64,000 nt of DNA from an uncultured Collinsella sp. (GTDB taxonomy: Bacteria; Actinomycetota; Coriobacteriia; Coriobacteriales; Coriobacteriaceae). The notes below the pieces were generated by a model. The model was not told the origin of the DNA. It searched no databases and saw nothing but the letters and a program-made list of their open reading frames with translations. The stretch's first letter is position 1. Every line of letters begins with the position of its first letter. This document shows positions 57,647 through 64,000 of this stretch, in pieces. Position numbers and translations under genes: made by a program. The stretch covers positions 124,001 through 188,000 of the forward strand of contig CAKULD010000001.1 of NCBI GenBank assembly GCA_934667065.1, in the 5' to 3' direction.

Positions 57647-59125
57647 ATGACTGAGACCGCTAAGAAAAAGCGCGGTATGCCTTCATCGTTCACCATTCTT
57701 CTTGCTCTGCTGGCAATTGTCGCAGTGATTACCGTTATCGTCTCCGGCACGTCCGGCGGCGAGGTTACTGCAGCCCGCCTGAGTGATTTCTGCACCGCCC
57801 CGATTTTGGGCTTCGCTGACGCTCTGCCCGTCTGCCTCTTCGTTATGATCCTGGGTGGCTTCCTCGGTATGATGACCGAGACCGGCGCTCTGGACAACGG
57901 CATTGCCGTTCTGGTGCAGAAGCTTAAGGGCAACGAGATCATGCTCGTTCCTGTGCTGATGCTCATCTTCTCCCTCGGTGGTACCACCTATGGTATGTGC
58001 GAGGAGACCGTTCCCTTCTACGCCCTGCTTGCCGCTACCATGATGGCCGCTGGCTTCGACCCCATGGTCGGCGCCGCTACCGTCCTGCTCGGCGCTGGCT
58101 GCGGCTGCCTGGGCTCCACGGTTAACCCGTTCGCTGTCGGTGCTGCCGTCGACGCTCTGACCGGCGTTGACATCGCCGTGAACCAGTCCATCATCATCGG
58201 CCTCGGCGGCGTCCTGTGGCTTGTCACCACCGTTATGTCGATCGTCTTCGTGATGAACTATGCCAAGAAGGTCAAGGCCGACAAGGGTTCCACCATCCTT
58301 TCGATGCAGGAGCTCGAGGATGCCGAGGCCGCCCACGGTAAGGCTGCTTCTGAGGTTAACAAGGAGGTCAAGCTCACCGGTCGTCAGAAGGGTGTCCTGA
58401 TCGCCTTCGCCTTCACCTTTGTCGTCATGATCGTCGGCTTCATCCCGCTGGCCGACCTCAACGAGGGCGTCGCCAACTTCTTCGATGCTGGCGCTGTCTA
58501 CGACGCAGACGGTAACACCGTCGTCCAGGGCTGGTCTGCCCTGATCACCGGCCTGCCCATTGGCCAGTGGTACTTCGACGAGGCTTCCACCTGGTTCTTC
58601 CTCATGGCTATCCTGATCGGTATCATCGGTGGCCTGTCCGAGAAGCAGATCGTCAACACCTTCATCACCGGCGCTGCCGACATGATGTCCGTTGTTCTCG
58701 TCATCGCCCTCGCCCGTGGTATCTCCGTCCTCATGGCCAACACCGGTCTCGACGTCTACGTCCTCGACGCTGCCGCCAACGCTCTGGCTGGCCTATCCGG
58801 CGTGATCTTCGCTCCCATGAGCTTCCTGGTCTACTTCGGCCTGTCCTTCCTGATCCCCTCGACCTCCGGTATGGCCACCGTCTCCATGCCCATCATGGGA
58901 CCGCTGGCTGTCAAGCTCGGCTTCTCGCCCGAGGTCATGGTCATGATCTTCTCCGCCGCCATCGGTGTCGTGAACCTGTTCACCCCGACCTCCGGTGCCA
59001 TCATGGGCGGCCTCGCCCTGGCCAAGATCGAGTGGACGACCTGGCTCAAGTTCGCCCTTAAGCTCATCGTCGCTCTCTCCGTCGTCTGCGCTGTCATCCT
59101 GACCGTCGCCTGCGTGATGCTCTAA
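57647..59125 (+). CDS. YfcC-family carrier, ArcD-like arginine/ornithine antiporter candidate
   Basis: A 492-residue membrane protein with about twelve hydrophobic segments (SFTILLALLAIVAVITVIVS; LMLIFSLGGTTYGMCEETVP; AATVLLGAGCGCLGSTVNPF; FLIPSTSGMATVSMPIMGPL). The motif FSLGGTTYGMCEET is typical of YfcC/DcuC-like carriers, a family to which the streptococcal ArcD belongs by my recall. ATG 57647 is preferred because GGGGGG lies nine bases upstream; ATGs at 57620 and 57638 are in frame. Its position directly after arcA-arcB supports arginine-ornithine exchange. Confidence 0.82.
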   Translation: MTETAKKKRGMPSSFTILLALLAIVAVITVIVSGTSGGEVTAARLSDFCTAPILGFADALPVCLFVMILGGFLGMMTETGALDNGIAVLVQKLKGNEIMLVPVLMLIFSLGGTTYGMCEETVPFYALLAATMMAAGFDPMVGAATVLLGAGCGCLGSTVNPFAVGAAVDALTGVDIAVNQSIIIGLGGVLWLVTTVMSIVFVMNYAKKVKADKGSTILSMQELEDAEAAHGKAASEVNKEVKLTGRQKGVLIAFAFTFVVMIVGFIPLADLNEGVANFFDAGAVYDADGNTVVQGWSALITGLPIGQWYFDEASTWFFLMAILIGIIGGLSEKQIVNTFITGAADMMSVVLVIALARGISVLMANTGLDVYVLDAAANALAGLSGVIFAPMSFLVYFGLSFLIPSTSGMATVSMPIMGPLAVKLGFSPEVMVMIFSAAIGVVNLFTPTSGAIMGGLALAKIEWTTWLKFALKLIVALSVVCAVILTVACVML

Positions 59126-59227
59126 GTACCCAACGGGTACCCCACGGAAACCTTGACGATCCTGTAAAGGATCACCTGGTCATCGTCTGTCCGGTGGGGT
59201 CAACCCACCGGTAGACTCCTACCTTTA

Positions 59228-59266
59228 GCCCCCTCCCGTTCCGTGCGCGGGAGGGGGCGCTTTTTT
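59228..59266 (+). terminator. Rho-independent terminator after the YfcC-like gene
   Basis: GCCCCCTCCCG pairs with CGGGAGGGGGC and is followed by GCTTTTTT. An earlier CCGGTGGG/CCCACCGG hairpin (about 59190-59215) may assist. Confidence 0.9.
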
Positions 59267-59294
59267 GTTCCGCGGTTTTACCAAACCGCGGAAC
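59267..59294. repeat. Perfect 12-bp hairpin
   Basis: GTTCCGCGGTTT, loop TACC, AAACCGCGGAAC, directly after the terminator T-tract. First of four palindromes in the 659-bp gap before the DUF1846 gene. Confidence 0.8.
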
Positions 59295-59314
59295 TGCTCG
59301 ACGCTGCGCGCTGC

Positions 59315-59400
59315 CCAGAACGACAATTTGTCATTCAAAAGGCAAGGCATGACCAAAAGGTCTATGCCTTGCCTTTTTCATGCCAACTTGTACGTTCTGG
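59315..59400. repeat. 86-bp nested palindrome
   Basis: Outer CCAGAACG/CGTTCTGG (59315-59322 / 59393-59400) and inner AAAAGGCAAGGCAT/ATGCCTTGCCTTTT (59337-59350 / 59364-59377) share an axis near 59357. T-tracts occur on both strands at the inner stem, so it could terminate in both directions. Confidence 0.8.
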
Positions 59401-59534
59401 ACGGCGCTCGCTGACGTTGGCTCTACCAGCGGCGTTGCCATTGTTGGTGCAGGGGGCGCCTTGCTCGCTCTGGCGGGCTTTCGCTGACTTATGCTCAACC
59501 TGCGATGTTTCCTTTGTTGGTGCAAGGGGGCGCC

Positions 59535-59599
59535 TGGTGCAAAGGGGTCAGGTTTGTCTGCTCCAGGTTGGTGCAAAGTAGCCTGACCCCTTTGCACCA
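59535..59599. repeat. 18-bp perfect inverted repeat with GGGGTCAGG word
   Basis: TGGTGCAAAGGGGTCAGG (59535-59552) pairs with the inverted copy at 59582-59599 across a 29-base loop. Further GGTGCAA words lie near 59450, 59519 and 59570. The composition recalls REP-type elements. Confidence 0.75.
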
Positions 59600-59607
59600 A
59601 AAGGGGG

Positions 59608-59673
59608 AGTTGCGGTGGAATAGTTCCTGTTTGGCTGCCCTGAGGGCTAAGCAGGAACTATTTCACCGCAACT
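59608..59673. repeat. 22-bp inverted repeat (21 of 22 match)
   Basis: Arms 59608-59629 and 59652-59673 (AGTTGCGGTG... / ...CACCGCAACT) with GCCC-TGA-GGGC in the loop. It lies about 110 bp before the DUF1846 gene. Confidence 0.8.
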
Positions 59674-59784
59674 TATTCGAGCACGTGTTTGGTTGGTGCC
59701 TGTTGGTTGCCTGGGTGTTGGTGGGGGCTGGCTCCGTTATAATCGCGTAGGAACTTTATTTACGAAACGGGACGGGAGCCATAC

Positions 59785-61266
59785 ATGCGCCAGGGTTTCG
59801 ACAACGCGAAGTATATCGAGCTGCAGGCCGCTCATATTAAGGAGCGCATCTCGCAGTTTGGCGGCAAGCTGTATTTGGAGTTTGGCGGCAAGCTGTTTGA
59901 CGACTATCACGCGAGCCGCGTGCTGCCGGGTTTTGAGCCGGATAGCAAGTTCCGCATGCTCAAGAGCATCGCCAACGACGTCGAGGTCATCATCGCGATC
60001 AACGCGAACCACATCGAGAAGAACAAGGCCCGTGGCGACCTGGGCATTACCTATGACGAGGATGTGCTGCGTCTGGTCGACCTGTTCCGCGGTAACGGCT
60101 TTGCCGTCGCGGCCGTGGTCATCACCCAGTATGCCGGCCAGCCTGCTGCCGACGTGTTCCGCAATCGCCTGAACGCGCTCGGTATTCCCGCCAAGCTGCA
60201 CTATCCCATCGAGGGGTATCCGCACGACGTCGACTTGATCGTGTCCGACGACGGCTACGGCAAGAACGAGTTCGTCGAGACCACCCGTCCGCTCGTCGTG
60301 GTCACCGCCCCCGGCCCCGGTTCGGGCAAGCTTGCCACCTGCCTGTCGCAGCTCTATCACGAGCACAAGCACGGCACTGCCGCCGGCTACGCCAAGTTCG
60401 AGACCTTCCCGGTCTGGAACCTGCCCCTCACACATCCGGTCAACATTGCCTACGAGGCCGCCACGGCCGACCTCGACGACGCCAACATCATCGACTCCTT
60501 CCATCTTGAGGCTTACAACAAGACCACGGTCAACTACAACCGCGACGTCGAGGCCTTCCCGGTGGTCCGTGCCCTGATGGAGAAGATCTTGGGCGAGAGC
60601 CCTTACCAGAGCCCCACGGATATGGGCGTCAATATGGTTGGCTTTGCCATCACCGATGACGATGCCTGCCGCGATGCCTCCAAGATGGAGATTGTCCGTC
60701 GTTACTTTGCCGCGGTCGAGGCCGTGCGTCGCACCGGTGTGGGCGACGAGCAGGTCGACCGCCTCAAGCTCATTATGAAGAAGGCTGGCATCGACAAGAA
60801 TTACTCGCCGGCGCGCTCGGCCGCCCTTACCAGGGAGCAGCTGACGGGCGGTCCCGTGGGCGCTATGGTCATGCCGGACGGCTCTGTGGTGACGGGTAAG
60901 ACTTCCACGCGCCTGGGCGCCGCGAGCTCGCTCATCATGAATGCCCTCAAGCATGTCTCGGGCGTCGACCTTGAGCTCGAGGTTATCAGCGACGAGGCGA
61001 TCGAGCCCATCAGCAAGCTCAAGACGCATTTCCTGGGCAGCAAGAATCCGCGCCTCCACACCGATGAGACGCTCATGGCGCTTTCGATTACCTCGGCCAC
61101 GAGTGAGACGGCGGCCCGCGTTCTTTCGGGCCTGGAGCAGCTGCGCGGCTGCGACGCCTTCTTTAGCGTGATTATCTCTCCGACGGATGAGACGGTGCTG
61201 CGCAAGTTGGGCATCAACGTGTGCTGCGAGCCCAAGTTCGAGCGCCGTGGGTTCTTCCACCGCTAA
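59785..61266 (+). CDS. DUF1846 (UPF0371) family protein
   Basis: A 493-residue cytoplasmic protein that matches the DUF1846 family in length and pattern: GFDNAKYIELQAAHIKERIS at the start, GGKLYLEFGGKLFDDYHASR, VVTAPGPGSGKLATCLSQLY (a P-loop-like segment), and HVSGVDLELEVISDEAIEPI. The structure is known for the family, but the function is not. A TATAAT box lies near 59738. Terminator at 61287-61322. Confidence 0.88.
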   Translation: MRQGFDNAKYIELQAAHIKERISQFGGKLYLEFGGKLFDDYHASRVLPGFEPDSKFRMLKSIANDVEVIIAINANHIEKNKARGDLGITYDEDVLRLVDLFRGNGFAVAAVVITQYAGQPAADVFRNRLNALGIPAKLHYPIEGYPHDVDLIVSDDGYGKNEFVETTRPLVVVTAPGPGSGKLATCLSQLYHEHKHGTAAGYAKFETFPVWNLPLTHPVNIAYEAATADLDDANIIDSFHLEAYNKTTVNYNRDVEAFPVVRALMEKILGESPYQSPTDMGVNMVGFAITDDDACRDASKMEIVRRYFAAVEAVRRTGVGDEQVDRLKLIMKKAGIDKNYSPARSAALTREQLTGGPVGAMVMPDGSVVTGKTSTRLGAASSLIMNALKHVSGVDLELEVISDEAIEPISKLKTHFLGSKNPRLHTDETLMALSITSATSETAARVLSGLEQLRGCDAFFSVIISPTDETVLRKLGINVCCEPKFERRGFFHR

Positions 61267-61286
61267 GACGAGTTTATTGGTCTGAT

Positions 61287-61323
61287 AAGGCCGCATGGGG
61301 TATATGCCCCATGCGGCTTTTTT
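61287..61323 (+). terminator. Rho-independent terminator of the DUF1846 gene
   Basis: GCCGCATGGGG and CCCCATGCGGC pair across a short loop, followed by TTTTTT. Confidence 0.93.
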
Positions 61324-61477
61324 ATCAACAAAGCCTTAGTTCGAGGTAAAAATAGGCCGTTTACCTGCCTATAAGCGATTTGGGCGGTATACAATATCGC
61401 TGATGAAACATCCTTTGCGGGATGCGCCGGTCGTGCACGGCGCGTTAGATGCTCGTGCTCGGTTTGAGGAGGCTGCC

Positions 61478-61816
61478 ATGGCGGGCAAGGGTCGTGCGAG
61501 TGTCAACGATATGAAGCGTGTCGAGGTGCTGGTGCTGATGGAGATCGCTCAGCAAACCGAAGGCAATGGCGGGCTGTATGGTTTCTCGCGCAAAACGCTT
61601 GCCGAGCGCGTGGGGGTTTCGCCGTATCGTGCCCGCGCCGCAATCGATCGCTTGGATTCGGAAGGCATGATCGATGTCGTCTCGCGCTATAGCGACGATG
61701 GCGGTCAGCTTGCGAATGGAATTCGCCTTACCGAGTGCGGCGAGTGGTATCTAAAGGGCGTCCGCGCCGGCATGCTCGTTCAAGATATGCTCGAGGACGA
61801 GGCCGCTGATCGATAG
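61478..61816 (+). CDS. Small winged-helix protein
   Basis: A 112-residue protein with a winged-helix pattern: NDMKRVEVLVLMEIAQQTEG, YGFSRKTLAERVGVSPYRARAAIDRLDSEGMID, then a wing (VVSRYSDDGGQL) and EWYLKGVRAGMLVQDML. ATG 61478 is preferred because GAGGAGG lies five to eleven bases before it. An in-frame ATG at 61403 would add 25 residues but has no Shine-Dalgarno and lies only 8 bp after a TACAAT box, so it would be leaderless. It may be a DNA-binding regulator; its target is unknown. Confidence 0.65.
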   Translation: MAGKGRASVNDMKRVEVLVLMEIAQQTEGNGGLYGFSRKTLAERVGVSPYRARAAIDRLDSEGMIDVVSRYSDDGGQLANGIRLTECGEWYLKGVRAGMLVQDMLEDEAADR

Positions 61817-61841
61817 CAGTGTGCAATCCTTGCCGCAGCAG

Positions 61842-61869
61842 CGCCGTCTGGGAAACCGGGCGGCGTTTT
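61842..61869 (+). terminator. Probable terminator of the winged-helix gene
   Basis: CGCCG-C...G-CGGCG with a GGGAAACC apex, followed by TTTT. Confidence 0.75.
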
Positions 61870-61994
61870 GTTTCGAGTTTGAGAAATGCGATTGCGCCTG
61901 AGAAAAAATGTGAACGGCTCGGGGCTCAAGTATTACAATGAAGACCCGTAAGATGTGTATGGACAACTTCTACGGGAAGCGCAGGTAACTCAAT

Positions 61995-63656
61995 ATGACC
62001 AAGCATGTGTTCGTGACCGGTGGCGTGGTTTCGTCCCTGGGCAAGGGTATCACCGCGGCCTCGCTGGGCCGTCTGCTCAAGTCGCGCGGCTATAAGGTAA
62101 CGATGCAAAAGGCCGACCCGTATCTGAACGTCGACCCCGGCACCATGAGCCCGTTTCAGCATGGCGAGGTCTTTGTGACCGAGGATGGCTATGAGTCCGA
62201 CCTGGACCTGGGCCATTACGAGCGTTTTATCGACGAGAACCTGACCCGCGATTCCAACTTTACGACCGGCGCCATCTACAAGAGCCTGATCGCCCGTGAG
62301 CGTCGCGGCGACTTTTTGGGTGGTACCGTGCAGGTGATCCCGCACGTCACGAACGCCATCAAGGATAAGTTCCGCCGCATCGAGGAGCAGACCGGCTCCG
62401 ATGTGGTCATCACCGAGCTGGGCGGCACGATTGGCGACATCGAGTCTCAGCCGTTCGTCGAGGCCATCCGTCAGTACCGTAAGGAGGCCGGTCCCGAGAA
62501 CGTTTGCTACATCCACGTGTCGCTCGTTCCCTATATCGCCGCCGCCCACGAGGTCAAGACCAAGCCCACACAGCACTCCGTCAAGGAGCTCCGCAGCTTC
62601 GGTATCCAACCCGATATCATCGTGTTGCGCTCCGATCACCATATCGATGACGCCATCCGTGGCAAGATCGCGAGCTTCTGCGACGTCGACACCGACTGCG
62701 TCTTTACCAACGAGGATTGCGCGAGCATCTACGATGTCCCGCAGCTGCTTGCCGAGCAGGACTTTGACCTGCGCATTTGCGAGCGCCTGGGTCTGGACCC
62801 GCGCGAGCGCGACATGAGCGAGTGGAATGAGTTCCTGCGCAAGCAAAACCATGCCAACCATCACGCCGACAAGGTCAAGATCGCCGTCGTGGGCAAGTAT
62901 ACGCAGCTGCCCGATGCCTACCTGTCGGTTATCGAGGCCCTGCACCACGCTGGCGTGTTCTACGATCGCCACGTTGACGTGCAGCTGGTCGATGGCGAGA
63001 GCCTCGACGAGCAGAACGTCTCCGAGGTCCTGGGTGACGCCTCGGGCATCTTGGTCCCTGGCGGCTTTGGCAAGCGCGCCCTGGAGGGTAAGATCCTCGC
63101 GGCCGAGTTCGCCCGCGAGCACAAGATTCCGTATCTGGGCATTTGCCTGGGTATGCAAGTCGCCGTGTGCGAGTTCGCCCGCAATGTCGTCGGCCTTGCC
63201 GGCGCCAGCTCCTCTGAGTTCGATCCGGACGGTCCGTTTAGCGTAATCGACCTGATGAGCTCGCAGGAGGATGTGACCGAGAAGGGCGGCACCATGCGTC
63301 TGGGCGCCTATCCGTGCAAGCTCGCCGCCGATTCCCTCGCGCGTGAGGCATATGGCGAGGAGCTTGTCTACGAGCGTCACCGTCACCGCTTTGAGTTCAA
63401 CAACGCCTTCCGCGACCAGCTCGAGGACGCCGGTCTGGTTATCTCGGGTCTTTCGCCCGACGAGCGTCTGGTCGAGATGGTCGAGCTGCCGCGTGACGTG
63501 CATCCGTGGTATGTGGCCACCCAGGCTCACCCCGAGTTCAAGAGCCGTCCGACCAACCCGCAGCCGCTGTTCCGCGAGTTCGTGCGCGCCTCGATTGGCC
63601 AGCACGAGGGCGTCGACCGTCTTCAGGTGACGCCCATGAACCTCGCTACGGACTAA
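61995..63656 (+). CDS. pyrG: CTP synthase
   Basis: A 553-residue enzyme that aminates UTP to CTP with glutamine and ATP. N-terminal synthase: TKHVFVTGGVVSSLGKGITA, QKADPYLNVDPGTMSPFQHG, ELGGTIGDIESQPFVEAIRQ. C-terminal class-I glutaminase: GVLVPGGFG-like ILVPGGFGKRALEG, the nucleophile in YLGICLGMQVAVCEF, and the His-Glu in QAHPEFKSRPTNP. Length is normal. A TACAAT box (61934-61939) is 56 bp upstream. Confidence 0.96.
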   Translation: MTKHVFVTGGVVSSLGKGITAASLGRLLKSRGYKVTMQKADPYLNVDPGTMSPFQHGEVFVTEDGYESDLDLGHYERFIDENLTRDSNFTTGAIYKSLIARERRGDFLGGTVQVIPHVTNAIKDKFRRIEEQTGSDVVITELGGTIGDIESQPFVEAIRQYRKEAGPENVCYIHVSLVPYIAAAHEVKTKPTQHSVKELRSFGIQPDIIVLRSDHHIDDAIRGKIASFCDVDTDCVFTNEDCASIYDVPQLLAEQDFDLRICERLGLDPRERDMSEWNEFLRKQNHANHHADKVKIAVVGKYTQLPDAYLSVIEALHHAGVFYDRHVDVQLVDGESLDEQNVSEVLGDASGILVPGGFGKRALEGKILAAEFAREHKIPYLGICLGMQVAVCEFARNVVGLAGASSSEFDPDGPFSVIDLMSSQEDVTEKGGTMRLGAYPCKLAADSLAREAYGEELVYERHRHRFEFNNAFRDQLEDAGLVISGLSPDERLVEMVELPRDVHPWYVATQAHPEFKSRPTNPQPLFREFVRASIGQHEGVDRLQVTPMNLATD

Positions 63657-63658
63657 GG

Positions 63659-64000
63659 GTGCCGGCGAACAAAGAACATACCGAAGCTACTCCCTCGTCG
63701 CTCGCTGTGGCGGCGGGGGAGTATCTCGATTACCTCGCGGTTGAGCGGGGTTTGGCGCGCAACACGATTGCGGCCTATCGCCGTGACTTGATGACGTACT
63801 GCGCCTATCTGGAGCGGGCGGGTATTGCGTCTTTTAAAGATGTGAGCCGTCAGGTCGTGGAAGGCTTTGTCGCCGATCGCCGTGACGGAGGCTATTCCGA
63901 TGCCTCGGTGGAGCGCGCGCTTGCGGCCGTAAAGGGTCTGCATGCCTTTTTGGTGCGCGATGGGGCTGTGGCCCAAAATCCGACTGCGGCGTTGCGCCTG
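63659..64000 (+). CDS. XerD-type tyrosine recombinase, N-terminal part (3' end outside window)
   Basis: The last 114 codons run to the window edge. The start is GTG 63659, two bases after the pyrG stop; no good Shine-Dalgarno is visible, so translation may be coupled to pyrG. The visible part is the SAM-like core-binding domain (AAGEYLDYLAVERGLARNTI, then AAYRRDLMTYCAYLERAGIA). XerD resolves chromosome dimers. The catalytic domain is not in view, so a phage-type integrase cannot be excluded, but the place after pyrG is a common housekeeping one in this group as far as I recall. Confidence 0.75.
   Translation, partial: MPANKEHTEATPSSLAVAAGEYLDYLAVERGLARNTIAAYRRDLMTYCAYLERAGIASFKDVSRQVVEGFVADRRDGGYSDASVERALAAVKGLHAFLVRDGAVAQNPTAALRL

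Noticed and set aside
63659..64000. Integrase of a mobile element at the window end
   Set aside because: The visible domain fits XerD and no attachment site, phage gene or tRNA is near; kept as housekeeping-type recombinase.
1..64000. tRNA, rRNA or tmRNA genes
   Set aside because: I saw no cloverleaf-like segment or conserved rRNA words; a tRNA scan would settle it.

Overview
The window looks like a chromosomal segment of a high-GC, Gram-positive intestinal anaerobe of the Coriobacteriia, most likely Collinsella or a close relative. The genus is an inference from gene content and style: duplicated arginine deiminase, ackA-ackA-pta, a Tat-type lipoprotein, an LPXTG-anchored C69 dipeptidase, a fused ECF ATPase, and strong GC3 bias in most genes. 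There is no rRNA, tRNA, prophage, CRISPR array or insertion sequence that I can see.

Layout. 1-870 is the 3' part of a YejK/NdpA nucleoid-associated protein gene. 0.9-4.4 kb is a lower-GC minus-strand operon of an SPFH-GYF protein and three zinc-ribbon proteins, divergent from a Phd/RelE-type toxin-antitoxin pair. 5.3-9.4 kb is a lysine/diaminopimelate operon (an in-frame lysA-dapA fusion, dapB, dapH) behind a lysine riboswitch, divergent from an M20 amidohydrolase that probably completes the N-acetyl-DAP route. 10.8-14.4 kb holds a HigBA pair, a small membrane protein, a lipoprotein, and a helix-turn-helix protein with a Ser/Thr kinase. 14.4-18.7 kb has a secreted coiled-coil wall enzyme, a MOSC protein, and an ATP-grasp ligase with an aspartate racemase. 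18.8-23.1 kb is an ECF transporter operon with two paralogous S components. It is preceded by a 22-codon leader peptide with three consecutive Trp codons and a classical attenuator, which identifies it as a tryptophan transporter.

23.2-30.4 kb holds the LPXTG dipeptidase, a 30-residue membrane peptide, a lipid kinase, RNase D, a YugP-like metalloprotease and xseAB. 30.6-38.5 kb is a lower-GC accessory block: a MerR regulator divergent from a carboxylesterase and two paralogous MFS carriers, then HIT, LysR and a third MFS protein. 38.6-42.5 kb is the acetate module, two tandem acetate kinases (the first with altered active-site residues) convergent with pta. 42.7-51.5 kb holds UDP-galactopyranose mutase with a glycosyltransferase, then S58 peptidase, Maf, DJ-1, RlmD and Ppk. 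51.5-59.1 kb is an arginine deiminase island: two apparently identical arcA copies flanking an aminotransferase, then arcB and a YfcC/ArcD-like carrier, with no carbamate kinase in view. 59.8-64 kb holds a DUF1846 protein, a small winged-helix protein, pyrG and the start of a XerD-type recombinase.

The most unusual layer is non-coding. Several intergenic gaps, mainly between convergent genes, carry long nested palindromes of 100-130 bp. Two of them (44951-45060 and 45154-45278) share a conserved core in opposite orientation. Their inner stems differ by two compensatory base-pair changes, and their outer arms are unrelated in sequence. The two arcA promoters share a second pattern: CCGTTC/GAACGG half-sites spaced exactly 21 bp apart.
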